Shown here piece after piece: positions 14,685 through 29,590 of a DNA stretch of 64,000 nucleotides. The DNA lies in contig NC_135502.1 in the NCBI RefSeq assembly GCF_052857255.1, forward strand, positions 154,015,868 through 154,079,867, read 5' to 3'. The position numbers were made by a program, and so were the translations under genes. The notes beneath the pieces are model-generated. The model did not search any database. It was given only the letters and a program-made list of their open reading frames with translations, and was not told where the DNA came from. The stretch's first letter is position 1, and every line of letters begins with the position of its first letter. This DNA comes from Amblyomma americanum. Taxonomy: Eukaryota; Arthropoda; Arachnida; Ixodida; Ixodidae.

Positions 14685-15515
14685 GGGCACGATGGACGCG
14701 GACTGGCAATAACGCTAAAGAGGACCTTGTTTTGCGTTCTTCAGGGCATTTTCCAGATCGGCGCATCTACAGCAACGAGCGGCTACACGTGCGGGGATAG
14801 AAGCGATATCGTTGGCGTTTATAAACTTCGTCCGGATTACACTGTTGACCAGATGACATCATGGGTGTTTTCTGGCGACCTGACACTTCTAGCGACAATA
14901 CCTGGAAGTCGCGGTGTGACGTCACCTGAGAGCACCACTATAAAAAAAGCACCTCACCGGTTCGTATTCTGTGGGCACGATGGACGCGGACTGGCAATAA
15001 CGCTAAAGAGGACCTTGTTCTGCGTTCTTCAGGGCATTTTCCAGATCGGCGTATCTACAGCAACGAGCGCCTACACGTGCGGGGATAGAACCGATATCGT
15101 CGGCGTTTATCAACTTCGTCCGGATTACACTGTTGACATGACAGCATGGTTATATTCTGGCGACCTGGGTCTTCTAGCGACATCACCTGGTAGTCGCGGT
15201 GTGACGTCACCTGAGACCACCAATGTACAAGTAGCACCTCACCGATTCGTATTCTGTGGGCACGATGGACGCGGACTGGCAATAACGCTAAAGAGGACCT
15301 TGTTCTGCATTCTTCAGGGCATATTGCAGATCGGCGCATCTACAGCAACGAGCGCCTACACGTGCGGGGATAGAAGCGATATCGTTGGCGTTTATAAACT
15401 TCGTCCGGATTACACTGTTGACCAGATGACATCATGGGTGTTTTCTGGCGACCTGACTCTTCTAGCGACAATACCTGGAAGTCGCGGTGTGACGTCACCT
15501 GAGAGCACCACTATA

Positions 15516-18500
15516 AAAAAGCACCTCACCGGTTCGTATTCTGTGGGCACGATGGACGCGGACTGGCAATGACGCCTACGAGGACCTTGTTCTGCGTTCT
15601 GCAGGGCAATTTCCTGATCGGCGCATCTACAGCAACGAGCGCCCTCACGTGCAGGGATTGAAGCGATATCGTCGGCGTTTATCAACTTCGTCCGGATTAC
15701 ACTGTTGACAAGATGACAGCATTGTTATTTTCTTGGGACCTGGCCCTTCTAGCGACACCACCTGGTAGTCGCGGTGTGACGTCACTTGAGACCACCAATA
15801 TAAAAGAAGCACGTCACCGGTTCGTATTCTGTGGGCACGATGGACGCGGACTGGCAATGACGCTAACGAGGACCTTGTTCTGCGTTCTGCAGGGCATTTT
15901 CCTTATCGGCGCATCTACAGCAAGGAGCGCCTACACATGCTGGGATAGAAGCGATATCGTCGGCGTTTATCAACTTCGTCCGGATTACAGTTGACCAGAT
16001 GACAGCATTGTTATTTTCTTGGGACCTGGCCCTTCTAGCAACACCACCTGGTATTCGCGGTGTGACGTCACTTGAGACCACCAATATACAAGAAGCACGT
16101 CACCGGTTCGTATTCTGTGGGCACGATGGACGCGGACTGGCAATGACGCCTACGAGGACCTTTTTCTGCGTTCTGCAGGGCATTTTCCTGATCGGCGCAT
16201 CTATAGCAACGAGCGCCTACACGTGCGTGGATAGAAGAGATATCGTCGGCGTTTATCAACTTCGTCCGCATTACACTGTTGACCTGATGAAAGCATAGTT
16301 ATTTTCTCGTGACCGGGCTCTTCTAGCGACAAGACCTGGTTGTCGCGGTGTGACGTCACCTGAGACCACCAATATACACGAAGCACGTCACCGGTTCGTA
16401 TTCTGTGGGCACGATGGACGCGGACTGGCAATGACGCTATCGAGGGCCTTGTTCTGCGTTCTGCAGGGCAATTTCCTGATCGGCGCTTCTGCAGCAACGA
16501 GCGCCTACACGTGCGGGGATAGAAGCGATATCGTCGGCGTTTATCAACATCGTCCGGATTACACTGTTGACCAGATGACAGCATGGTTATTTTCTGGCGA
16601 CCTGGCTCTTCTAGCGACACCACCTGGTAGTCGCTATGTGACGTCACCCAAGAACACCACTATAAAAGAAGCACCTCACTGGTTCGTATTCTGTGGGCAC
16701 GATGGACGCGGACTGGCAATGACGCCTACGAGGACCTTTTTCTGCGTTCTGCAGGGCATTTTCCTGATCGGCGCATCTATAGCAACGAGCGCCTACACGT
16801 GCGTGGATAGAAGAGATATCGTCGGCGTTTATCAACTTCGTCCGCATTACACTGTTGACCTGATGAAAGCATAGTTATTTTCTCGTGACCGGGCTCTTCT
16901 AGCGACAAGACCTGGTTGTCGCGGTGTGACGTCACTTGAGACCACCAATATACAAGAAGCACCTCACCGGTTCGTATTCCGTGGGCACGATGGACGCGGA
17001 CTGGCAATGACGCTAACGAGGACCTTGTTCTGCGTTCTGCAGGGCATCTTCCAGATCGGCGCATCTACAGCAACGAGCGCCTACACATGCTTGGATAGAA
17101 GCGATATCGTCGGCGTTTATCAACTTCGTCCGGATTACACTGTTGACCAGATGACAGCATGGTCATTTTCTGGCGACCTGGCTCTTCTAGCGACACCACC
17201 TAGTAGTCGCGGTGTGACGTCACCCAAGAACACCACTATAAAACAATCACCTCACCGGTTCGTCTTATGCGGATACGATGGACGCGGACTGGCAATGACG
17301 CCTACGAGGACCTTGTTCTGCGTTCTGCAGGACATTTTCCAGATCGACGCATCTACACCAACGAGCGTCTACACGTGCGGATATAGAAGCGATATCGTCG
17401 GCGTTTATCAACTTCGTCCGGATTACATTGTTGACCAGATGACAGCATTGTTATATTCTCGGGACCTGGCTCATCTAGCGACACTACCTGGTAGTCACGG
17501 TGTGACGTCACCTGAGACCACCAATATACAAGAAGCACCTCACCGGTTCGTATTCTGTGGGCACGATGAACGCGGACTGGCAATAAAGCTAACGATTACC
17601 TTGTTCTGGGTTCTGCAGGGCATTTTCCAGATCGGCGTATCTGCAGCAACGAGCGCCTACACGTGCGGGGATAGAAGCGATATCGTCGGTGTTATCAACT
17701 TCGTCTGGATTACACTGTGGACCAGATGACAGCATGGTTATTTTCTGGCGACCTGGCTCTTCTAGAGACACCACCTGGTAGTCGCGGTGTGACGTCACCT
17801 GAGACCACCAATATATAAGAAGCACCTCATCGGTTCGTATTCTTTGGGTACGATTGACGCGGACTGGCAATGACGCTAACGAGGACCTTGTTCTGCGTTA
17901 TGCAGGGCATTTTCCAGATCGGCGCATCTACAGCAACGAGCGCCTACACGTGCGGGAATAGAAGCGATATCGTCGGCGTTTATCAACTTCGTCCGGATTA
18001 CACTGTTGACCAGATGACAGCATTGTTATATTCTCGGGACCTGGCTCTTCTAGCGACACCACCTGGTAGTCGCGGTGTGACGTCACCTGAGACCACCAAT
18101 ATACAAGAAGCACCTCACCGGTTCGTCTTCTGTGGGCACGATGGACGCGGACTGGCAATAACGCTAACGAGGACCTTGTTCTGGGTTCTGCAGGGCATTT
18201 TCCAGATCGGCGTATCTGCAGCAACGAGCGCCTACACGTGCGGGGATAGAAGCGATATCGTCGGTGTTATCAACTTCGTCCGGATTACACTGTTGACCAA
18301 ATGACAGCATGGTTATTTTCTGGCGACCTGGCTCTTCTAGCGACACCACCTGGTAGTCGCGGTGTGACGTCACCTGAGACCACCAATATACAAGAAGCAC
18401 CTCACCGGTTCGTATTCTGTGGGCATGATGGACGCGGACTGGCAATAACGCTAAAGAGGACCTTGTTCTGGGTTCTGCAGGGCATTTTCCAGATCGGCGT

Positions 18501-20590
18501 ATCTACAGCAACGAGCGCCTACAGGTGCGGGGCTAGAAGTGATAAAGTCGGCGTTTATCAATTTCGTCCGGATTACGCTGTTGACCACATGACAGCATGG
18601 TTATTTTCTGGCGACCTGGCCCATCTAGAGACACCACCTGGTAGTCGCGGTGTGAACTCACTTGAGACCACCAATATACAAGAAGCACGTCACCGGTTCG
18701 TATTCTGTGGGCACGATGGACGCGGACTGGCAATGACGCTACCGAGGACCTTGTTCTGCGTTCTTCAGGGCATCTTCCTGATCGGCGCATCTACAGCAAC
18801 GAGCGCCTACACATGCTGGGATCGAAGCGATATCTTCGGCGTTTATCAACTTCGTCCGGAATTTAGTTGACCAGATGACAGCGTGGTTATTTTCTGGCGA
18901 CCTGGCTCTTCTAGCGACACCACCTGGTAGTCGCGGTGTGACGTCACCTGAGAGCACCACTTTAAAAGAAGCACCTCACCGGTTCGTATTCTGTGGGCAC
19001 GATGGACGCGGACTGGCAATGACGCTAACGAGGACCTTGTTCTGCGTTCTGCAGGGCATATTCCAGATCGGCGCATCTACAGCAACGAGCGCCTACACAT
19101 GTGGGGATAATAGCGATGTCGTCGGCGTTTATAAACTTCGTCCGGATTACACGGTTGACCAGATAACAGCATGGTTATTTTCTGGCGACCTGGCTCTTCT
19201 AGCGACACCACCTGGTAGTCGTGGTGTGACGCCACCCAAGAAAACCACTATAAAAGAAGCACCTCACCGGTTCGTCTTCTGTGGATACGATGGACGCGGA
19301 CTGGCAATGACGCCTACGAGGACTTTGTTCTGCGTTCTGCAGAGCATTTTCCTGATCGGCGCATCTACATCAATGACCGCCTACACGTGCGGGGGTAGAA
19401 GCGATATCGTCGGCGTTTATCAACTTCGTCCGGATTACAGTTGACCAGATGACAGCATGGTTATTTTCTGGCGACCTGGCTCTTCTAGCGACACCACCTG
19501 GTAGTCGCGGTGTGACGTCACCTGAGGCCACCAATATACAAGAAGCACCTCACCGGTCCGTATTCTGTTTGCACGATGGACGATGACTGGCAATGACGCT
19601 AACGAGGACCTTGTTCTGCGTTCTGCAGGGCATTTTCCTGATCAGCGCATCTACAGCAACGAGCGCCTACACATGCTGGGATTGAAGCGATATCTTCGGC
19701 GTTTATCAACTTCGTCCGGATTACACTGTTGACCAGATGACAGCAATGTTATATTCTCGGGACCTGGCTCTTCTAGCGACACTACCTGGTAGTCACAGTG
19801 TGACGTCACCTGAGACCACCAATATACAAGAAGCACCTCACCGGTTCGTATTCTGTGGGCACGATGGACGCGGACTGGCAATAACGCTAAAGAGGACCTT
19901 GTTTTGCGTTCTTCAGGGCATTTTCCAGATCGGCGCATCTACAGCAACGAGCGGCTACACGTGCGGGGATAGAAGCGATATCGTTGGCGTTTATAAACTT
20001 CGTCCGGATTACACTGTTGACCAGATGACATCATGGGTGTTTTCTGGCGACCTGACTCTTGTAGCGACAATACCTGGAAGTCGCGGTGTGACGTCACCTG
20101 AGAGCACCACTATAAAAAAAGCACCTCACCGGTTCGTATTCTGTGGGCACGATGGACGCGGACTGGCAATGACGCCTACGAGGACCTTGTTCTGCGTTCT
20201 GCAGGGAAATTTCCTGATCGGCGCATCTACAGCAACGAGCGCCCTCACGTGCAGGGATAGAAGCGATATCGTCGGCGTTTATCAACTTCGTCCGGTTTAC
20301 ACTGTTGACAAGATGACAGCATTGTTATTTTCTTGGGACCTGGCCCTTCTAGCGACACCACCTGGTAGTCGCGGTGTGACGTCACTTGAGACCACCAATA
20401 TAAAAGAAGCACGTTACCGGTTCGTATTCTGTGGGCACGATGGACGCGGACTGGCAATGACGTTAACGAGGACCTTGTTCTGCGTTCTGCAGGGCATTTT
20501 CCTTATCGGCGCATCTACAGCAAGGAGCGCCTACACATGCTGGGATAGAAGCGATATCGTCTGCGTTTATCAACTTCGTCCGGATTACAG
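15516..20590 (+). repeat. 8334-bp HOR, copy A3 (partial and rearranged)
   Basis: From 15516 to about 18304 this matches 7182-9970 at 8334 bp. It then continues as 11408 onward at 6896 bp, so it lacks the second copy of the 1438-bp duplication. Near 19000 one further monomer is missing relative to A2: the CACCACTTTAAAAG monomer is joined to the following one, and its intact GTATTCTGTGGGC replaces the variant GTTTTCTTTTTGC seen at 12089. By about 19700 it matches 6145-6900 at 13506 bp, and then grades into the 5164-bp domain. Confidence 0.75.
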
Positions 20591-23500
20591 TTTACCAGAT
20601 GACAGCATTGTTATTTTCTTGGGACCTGGCCCTTCTAGCGACACCACCTGGTAGTCGCGGTGTGACGTCACTTGAGACCACCAATATGCAAGAAGCACGT
20701 CACCGGTTCGTATTCTGTGGGCACGATGGACGCGGACTGGCAATGACGCTAACGAGGACCTTGTTCTGCGTTCTGCAGGGCATTTTCCTGATCGGCGCAT
20801 CTACTGCAACGAGCGCCTACACATGCTGGGATAGAAGCGATATCGTCGGCGTTTATCAACTTCGTCCGGATTACAGTTGACCAGATGACAGCATGGTTAT
20901 TTTCTGGCGACCTGGTTCTTCTAGCGACACCACCTGGTAGTCGCGGTGTGACGTCACCTGAGACCACCAATCTACACGAAGCACGTCACCGGTTCGTATT
21001 CTGTGGGCACGATGGACGCGGACTGGCAATGACGCTATCGAGGGCCTTGTTCTGCGGTCTGCAGGGCATTTTCCTGATCGGCGCATCTACAGCAACGACC
21101 GCCTACACATGCTGGGATCGAAGCTATATCGTCGACGTTTATCAACTTCGTCCGGAATTTAGTTGACCAGATGACAGCATGGTTATTTTCTGGCGACCTG
21201 GCTCTTCTAGCGACACCACCTGGTAGTCGCGGTGTGACGTCAGTTTAGAGCACCACTTTAAAAGAAGCACCCCACCGGTCCGTATTCTGTGGGCACGATG
21301 GACGGGGACTGCCAATGACGCCTACGAGGACCTTGTTCTGCGTTCTGCAGGGCAATTTCCTGATCGGCGCTTCTGCAGCAACGAGCGCCTACACGTGCGG
21401 GGATAGAAGCGATATCGTCGGCGTTTATCAACTTCGTCCGGATTACACTGTTGATCAGATGACAGCATGGTTATTTTCTGGCGACCTGGCTCTTCTAGCG
21501 ACACCACCTGGTAGTCGCGGTGTGACGTCACCTGAGACCACCAATATACAAGAAGCACCTCACCGGTTCGTATTCTGTGGGCACGATGGACGCGGACTGG
21601 CAATAACGCTAACAAGGACCTTGTTCTGGGTTCTGCAGGGCATTTTCCAGATCGGCGTATCTGCAGCAACGAGCGCCTACACGTGCGGGGATAGAAGCGA
21701 TATCGTCGGTGTTATCAACTGCGTCCGGATTACACTGTTGACCAGATGACAGCATGGTTATTTTCTGGCGACCTGGCTCTTCTAGCGACACCACCTGGTA
21801 GTCGCGGTGTGACGTCACCTGAGACCACCAATATACAAGAAGCACCTCACCGGTTCGTATTCTGTGGGCACGATGGACGCGGACTGGCAATAACGCTAAA
21901 GAGGACCTTGTTCTGCGTTCTTAAGGCAATTTTCCAGATCGGCGTATCTACAGCAACGAGCGCCTACACGTGCGGGGATAGAAGTGATAACGTCGGCGTT
22001 TATCAATTTCGTCCGGATTACGCTGTTGACCACATGACAGCATGGTTATTTTCTGGCGACCTGCTCTTCTAGCGACACCACCTGGTAGTCGCGATGTGAC
22101 GTCACCAAGAACACCACTATAAAAGAAGCACCTCACCGGTTCGTATTATGTGGGCACGATGGACGCGGACTGGCAATGACGCCTACGAGGACCTTGTTCT
22201 GCGTTCTGCAGGGCATTTTCCAAATCGGCGCATCTACAGCAACGAGCGAATACACGTGCGGGGATAGAAGCGATATCGTTGGCGTTTATCAGCTTCGTCC
22301 GGATTCCACTGTTCACCAGATGACAGCATTGGTATTTTCTGGCGACCTGACTCTTCTAGCCACAATACCTGGAAGTCGCGGTGTGACGTCACCTGAGAGC
22401 ACCACTATAAAACAAGCACCTCACCGGTTCGTATTCTGTGGGCACGATGGACGCGGACTGGCAATGACGCCTACGAGGACCTTGTTCTGCGTTCTGCAGG
22501 GCAATTTCCTGATCGGCGCATCTCCAGCAACGAGCGCCCTCACGTGCAGGGATAGAAGCGATATCGTCGGCGTTTATCAACTTTGTAAGGATTACAGTTG
22601 ACCAGATGACAGCATTGTTATTTTCTTGGGACCTGGCCCTTCTAGGGACACCACCTGGTAGTCGCGGTGTGACGTCACTTGAGACCGCCAATATACAAGA
22701 AGCACGTCACCGGTTCGTATTCTGTGGGCACGATGGACGCGGACTGGCAATGACGCTAACGAGGACCTTGTTCTGCGTTCTGCAGGGCATTTTCCTGATC
22801 GGCGCATCTACTGCAACGAGCGCCTACACATGCTGGGATAGGAGCGATATCGTCGGCGTTTATCAACTTCGTCCGGATTACAGTTGACCAGATGACAGCA
22901 TGGTTATTTTCTGGCGACCTGGCTCTTCTAGCGATACCACCTGGTAGTCGTGGTGTGACGTCACCTGAGACCACCAATATACACGAAGCACGTCACCGGT
23001 TCGTATTCTGTGGGCACGATGGACGCGGACTTGCAATGACGCTATCGAGGGCCTTGTTCTGCGTTCTGCAGGGCATTTTCCTGATCGGCGCATCTACAGC
23101 AACGAGCGCCTACACATGCTGGGATCGAAGCTATATCGTCGGCGTTTATAAACTTCTTCCGGAATTTAGTTGACCAGATGACAGCATGGTTATTTTCTGG
23201 CGACCTGGCTCTTCTAGCGACACCACCTGGTAGTCGCGGTGTGACGTCAGTTTAGAGCACCACTTTAAAAGAAGCACCTCACCGGTCCGTATTCTGTGGG
23301 CACGATGGACGGGGACTGGCAATGACGCCTACGAGGACCTTGTTCTGCGTTCTGCAGGGCAATTTCAAATCGGCGCTTCTGCAGCAACGAGCGCCTACAC
23401 GTGCGGGGATAGAAGCGATATCGTCGGCGTTTATCAACTTCGTCCGGATTACACTGTTGACCAGATGACAGCATGGTTATTTTCTGGCGACCTGGCTCTT

Positions 23501-25753
23501 CTAGCGACACCACCTGGTAGTCGCTATGTGACGTCACCCAAGAACACCACTATAAAAGAAGCACCTCACTGGTTCGTATTCTGTGGGCACGATGGACGCG
23601 GACTGGCAATGACGCCTACGAGGACCTTTTTCTGCGTTCTGCAGGGCATTTTCCTGATCGGCGCATCTATAGCAACGAGCGCCTACACGTGCGTGGATAT
23701 AAGAGATATCGTCGGCGTTTATCAACTTCGTCCGCATTACACTGTTGACCTGATGAAAGCATTGTTATTTTCTCGTGACCAGGCTCTTCTAGCGACAAGA
23801 CCTGGTTGTCGCGGTGTGACGTCACCTGAGACCACCAATATACAAGAAGCACCTCACCGGTTCGTATTCCGTGGGCACGATGGACGCGGACTGGCAATGA
23901 CGCTAACGAGGACCTTGTTCTGCGTTCTGCAGGGCATCTTCCAGATCGGCGCATCTACAGCAACGAGCGCCTACACATGCTTGGATAGAAGCGATATCGT
24001 CGGCGTTTATCAACTTCGTCCGGATTGCACTGTTGACCAGATGACAGCATGGTCATTTTCTGGCGACCTGGCTCTTCTAGAGACACCACCTAGTAGTCGC
24101 GGTGTGACGTCACCCAAGAACACCACTATAAAACAATCACATCACCGGTTCGTCTTCTGCGGATACGATGGACGCGGACTGGCAATGACGCCTACGAGGA
24201 CCTTGTTCTGCGTTCTGCAGGACATTTTCCAGATCGACGCATCTACACCAACGAGCGTCTACACGTGCGGATATAGAAGCGATATCGTCGGCGTTTATCA
24301 ACTTCGTCCGGATTACACTGTTGACCAGATGACAGCATTGATATATTCTCGGGACCTGGCTCTTCTAGCGACACTACCTGGTAGTCACGGTGTGACGTCA
24401 CCTGAGACCACCAATATACAAGAAGCACCTCACCGGTTCGTATTCTGTGGGCACGATGGACGCGGACTGGCAATAAAGCTAACGATTACCTTGTTCTGGG
24501 TTCTGCAGGGCATTTTCCAGATCGGCGTATCTGCAGCAACGAGCGCCTACACGTGCGGGGATAGAAGCGATATCGTCGGTGTTATCAACTTCGTCTGGAT
24601 TACACTGTTGACCAGATGACAGCATGGTTACTTTCTGGCGACCTGGCTCTTCTAGAGACACCACCTGGTAGTCGCGGTGTGACGTCACCTGAGACCACCA
24701 ATATACAAGAAGCACCTCACCGGTTCGTATTCTGTGGGCACGATGGACGCGGACTGGCAATAACGCTAACGAGGACCTTGTTCTGGGTTCTGCAGGGCAT
24801 TTTCCAGATCGGCGTATCTGCAGCAACGAGCGCCTACACGTGCGGGGATAGAAGCGATATCGTCGGTGTTATCAACTTCGTCCGGATTACACTGTTGACC
24901 AGATGACAGCATGGTTATTTTCTGGCGACCTGGCTCTTCTAGCGACACCACCTGGGAGTCGTGGTGTGACGTCACCCAAGAACACCACTATAACAGAAGC
25001 ACCTCACCGGTTCGTCTTCTGTGGACACGATGGACGCGGACTGGCAATGACGCCTACGAGGACCTTGTTCTGCGTTCTGCAGGGCATTTTCCTGACCGGC
25101 GCATCTACAGCAACGAGCGCCTACACATGCTTGGATAGAAGCGATATCGTCGGCGTTTATCAACTTCGTCCGGATTAAATTTGACCAGATGGCAGCATGG
25201 TCGTCTTCTGGCGACCTGGCTCTTCTAGCGACACCACCTAGTAGTCGCGGTGTGACGTCACCCAAGAACACCACTATAAAACAGTCACCTCACCGGTTCG
25301 TCTTCTGCGGATACGATGGACGCGGACTGGCAATGACGCCAACGAGGACCTTGTTCTGCGTTCTGCAGGACATTTTCCAGATCGACGTATCTACAGCAAC
25401 GAGCGTCTACACGTGCGGGTATAAAAGCGATATCGTCGGCGTTTATCAACTTCGTCCGGATTACACTGTTGACCAGATGACAGCATTGTTATATTCTCGA
25501 CACCTGGCTCTTCTAGCGACAAGACCTGGTTGTCGCGGTGTGACGTCACCTGAGACCACCAATATACAAGAAGCACCTCACCGGTTCGTATTCTGTGGGC
25601 ACGATGGACGCGGGCTGGCAATGACGCTAACGAGGACCTTGTTCTGCGTTCTGCAGGGCATCTTCCAGATCGGCGCATCTACAGCAACGAGCGCCTACAC
25701 ATGCTTGGATAGAAACGATATCGTCGGCGTTTATCAACTTCGTCTGGATTACG
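20590..25753 (+). repeat. 5164-bp HOR, copy B1 (18 monomers)
   Basis: This block matches about 25754 onward at 5164 bp. Shared unusual markers are two single-base losses in one neighbourhood: GACCTGCTCTTCTAG near 22060 and 27224, and GTCACCAAGAAC near 22101 and 27265. An odd CAACTTTGTAAGGATTACAG junction also recurs near 22580 and 27744. Inside B1 a shorter 2007-bp (7-monomer) similarity links 20599 and 22606. Confidence 0.75.
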
Positions 25754-28700
25754 GTTGACCAGATGACAGCATTGTTATTTTCTTGGGACCTGGCCCTTCT
25801 AGCGACACCACCTGGTAGTCGCGGTGTGACGTCACTTGAGACCACCAATATACAAGAAGCACGTCACCGGTTCGTATTCCGTGGGCACGATGGACGCGGA
25901 CTGGCAATAACGCTAACGAGGACCTTGTTCTGCGTTCTGCAAGGCATTTTCCTGATCGGCGCATCTACTGCAACGAGCGCCTACACATGCTGGGATAGAA
26001 GCGATATCGTCGGCGTTTATCAACTTCTTCCGGATTACAGTTGACCAGATGACAGCATGGTTATTTTCTGGCGACCTGGCTCTTCTAGCGACACCACCTG
26101 GTAGTCGCGGTGTGACGTCACCTGAGACCACCAATATACACGAAGCACGTCACCGGTTCGTATTCTGTGGGCACGATGGACGCGGACTGGCAATGACGCT
26201 ACCGAGGACCTTGTTCTGCGTTCTTCAGGGCATTTTCCTGATCGGCGCATCTACAGCAACGAGCACCTACACATGCTGAGATAGAAGCGATATCGTCGGC
26301 GTTTATCAACTTCGTCCGGAATTTAGTTGACCAGATGACAGCATGGTTATTTTCTGGCGACCTGGCTCTTCTAGCGACACCACCTGGTAGTCGCGGTGTG
26401 ACGTCAGTTTAGACAACCACTTTAAAAGAAGCACCCCACCGGTCCGTATTCTGTGGGCACGATGGACGGGGACTGCCAATGACGCCTACGAGGACCTTGT
26501 TCTGCGTTCTGCAGGGCAATTTCCTGATCGGCGCTTCTGCAGCAACGAGCGCCTACACGTGCGGGGATAGAAGCGATATCGTCGGCGTTTATCAACTTCG
26601 TCCGGATTACACTGTTGACCAGATGACAGCATGGTTATTTTCTGGCGACCTGGCTCTTCTAGCGACACCACCTGGTAGTCGCGGTGTGACGTCACCTGAG
26701 ACCACCAATATACAAGAAGCACCTCACCGGTTCGTATTCTGTGGGCACGATGGACGCGGACTGGCAATAAAGCTAACGATTACCTTGTTCTGGGTTCTGC
26801 AGGGCATTTTCCAGATCGGCGTATCTGCAGCAACGAGCGCCTACACGTGCGGGGATAGAAGCGATATCGTCGGTGTTATCAACTTCGTCTGGATTACACT
26901 GTTGACCAGATGACAGCATGGTTATTTTCTGGCGACCTGGCTCTTCTAGAGACACCACCTGGTAGTCGCGGTGTGACGTCACCTGAGACCACCAATATAC
27001 AAGAAGCACCTCACCGGTTCGTATTCTGTGGGCACGATGGACGCGGACTGGCAATAACGCTAAAGAGGACCTTGTTCTGCGTTCTTAAGGCAATTTTCCA
27101 GATCGGCGTATCTACAGCAACGAGCGCCTACACGTGCGGGGATAGAAGTGATAACGTCGGCGTTTATCAATTTCGTCCGGATTACGCTGTTGACCACATG
27201 ACATCATGGTTTTTTTCTGGCGACCTGCTCTTCTAGCGACACCACCTGGTAGTCGCGATGTGACGTCACCAAGAACACCACTATAAAAGAAGCACCTCAC
27301 CGGTTCGTATTATGTGGGCACGATGGACGCGGACTGGCAATGACGCCTACGAGGACCTTGTTCTGCGTTCTGCAGGGCATTTTCCAGATCGGCGCATCTA
27401 CGGCAACGAGCGAATACACGTGCGGGGATAGAAGCGATATCGTTGGCGTTTATCAGCTTCGTCCGGATTCCACTGTTCACCAGATGACAGCATTGGTATT
27501 TTCTGGCGACCTGACTCTTCTAGCCACAATACCTGGAAGTCGCGGTGTGACGTCACCTGAGAGCACCACTATAAAACAAGCACCTCACCGGTTCGTATTC
27601 TGTGGGCACGATGGACGCGGACTGGCAATGACGCCTACGAGGACCTTGTTCTGCGTTCTGCAGGGCAATTTCCTGATCGGCGCATCTCCAGCAACGAGCG
27701 CCCTCACGTGCAGGGATAGAAGCGATATCGTCGGCGTTTATCAACTTTGTAAGGATTACAGTTGACCAGATGACAGCATTGTTATTTTCTTGGGACCTGG
27801 CCCTTCTAGGGACACCACCTGGTAGTCGCGGTGTGACGTCACTTGAGACCGCCAATATACAAGAAGCACGTCACCGGTTCGTATTCTGTGGGCACGATGG
27901 ACGCGGACTGGCAATGACGCTAACGAGGACCTTGTTCTGCGTTCTGCAGGGCATTTTCCTGATCGGCGCATCTACTGCAACGAGCGCCTACACATGCTGG
28001 GATAGGAGCGATATCGTCGGCGTTTATCAACTTCGTCCGGATTACAGTTGACCAGACGACAGCATGGTTATTTTCTGGCGACCTGGCTCTTCTAGCGACA
28101 CCACCTGGTAGTCGCGGTGTGACGTCAGTTTAGAGCACCACTTTAAAAGAAGCACCTCACCGGTCCGTATTCTGTGGGCACGATGGACGGGGACTGGCAA
28201 TGACGCCTACGAGGACCTTGTTCTGCGTTCTGCAGGGCAATTTCAAATCGGCGCTTCTGCAGCAACGAGCGCCTACACGTGCGGGGATAGAAGCGATATC
28301 GTCGGCGTTTATCAACTTCGTCCGAATTACACTGTTGACCAGATGACAGCATGGTTATTTTCTGGCGACCTGGCTCTTCTAGCGACACCACCTGGTAGTC
28401 GCTATGTGACGTCACCCAAGAACACCACTATAAAATAAGCACCTCACTGGTTCGTATTCTGTGGGCACGATGGACGCGGACTGGCAATGACGCCTACGAG
28501 GACCTTTTTCTGCGTTCTGCAGGGCATTTTCCTGATCGGCGCATCTATAGCAACGAGCGCCTACACGTGCGTGGATAGAAGAGATATCGTCGGCGTTTAT
28601 CAACTTCGTCCGCATTACACTGTTGACCTGATGAAAGCATTGTTATTTTCTCGTGACCGGGCTCTTCTAGCGACAAGAACTGGTTGTCGCGGTGTGACGT

Positions 28701-29590
28701 CACCTGAGACCACCAATATACAAGAAGCACCTGACCGGTTCGTATTCCGTGGGCACGATGGACGCGTACTGGCAATGACGCTAACGAGGACCTTGTTCTG
28801 CGTTCTGCAGGGCATCTTCCAGATCGGCGCATCTACAGCAACGAGCGCCTACACATGCTTGGATAGAAGCGATATCGTCGGCGTTTATCAACTTCGTCCG
28901 GATTACACTGTTGACCAGATGACAGCATAGTCATTTTCTGGCGACCCGGCTCTTCTAGCGACACCACCTAGTAGTCGCGGTGTGACGTCACCCAAGAACA
29001 CCACTATAAAACAATCACCTCACCGGTTCGTCTTCTGCTGATACGATGGACGCGGACTGGCAATGACGCCTACGAGGACCTTGTTCTGCGTTCTGCAGGA
29101 CATTTTCCAGATCGATGCATCTACACGAACGAGCGTCTACACGTGCGGATATAGAAGCGATATCGTCGGCGTTTATCAACTTCGTCCGGATTACACTGTT
29201 GACCAGATGACAGCATTGTTATATTCTCGGGACCTGGCTCTTCTAGCGACACTACCTTGTAGTCACGGTGTGGCGTCACCTGAGACCACCAATATACAAG
29301 AAGCACCTCACCGGTTCGTATTTTGTGGGCACGATGGACGCGGACTGGCAATAAAGCTAACGATTTCCTTGTTCTGGGTTCTGCAGGGCATTTTCCAGAT
29401 CGGCGTATCTGCAGCAACGAGCGCCTACACGTGCGGCGATAGAAGCGATATCGTCGGTGTTATCAACTTCGTCTGGATTACACTGTTGACCAGATGACAG
29501 CATGGTTATTTTCTGGCGACCTGGCTCTTCTAGAGACACCACCTGGTAGTCGCGGTGTGACGTCACCTGAGACCACCAATATATAAGTAG
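25754..29590 (+). repeat. 5164-bp HOR, copy B2 (partial)
   Basis: This is the second copy of the 5164-bp unit. Near 28050 the offset to B1 drops to 4878 bp, so one 286-bp monomer (22892-23177 in B1) has been lost. Matching then continues at 4878 bp to about 29590, where it diverges at an ATATATAAGTAGC monomer. Confidence 0.7.

Larger units (their letters stand above)
7182..15515 (+). repeat. 8334-bp HOR, copy A2 (complete, 29 monomers)
   Basis: This is the only complete copy of the 8334-bp unit. Its start is set arbitrarily at the A-tract monomer (CTATAAAAAAGCACC) that also opens the window and recurs at 15516. Unit-specific markers recur at exactly 8334 bp. One is the 3-bp shortened junction GTTGACATGAC near 6801 and 15135. 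Another is the non-consensus GTGAACTCAC near 3423 and 11757, which also occurs near 18653. The unit includes a nested 1438-bp duplication (about 8604-11479). It also has a tract near 14500-14684 that differs from A1 without a length change. Confidence 0.85.
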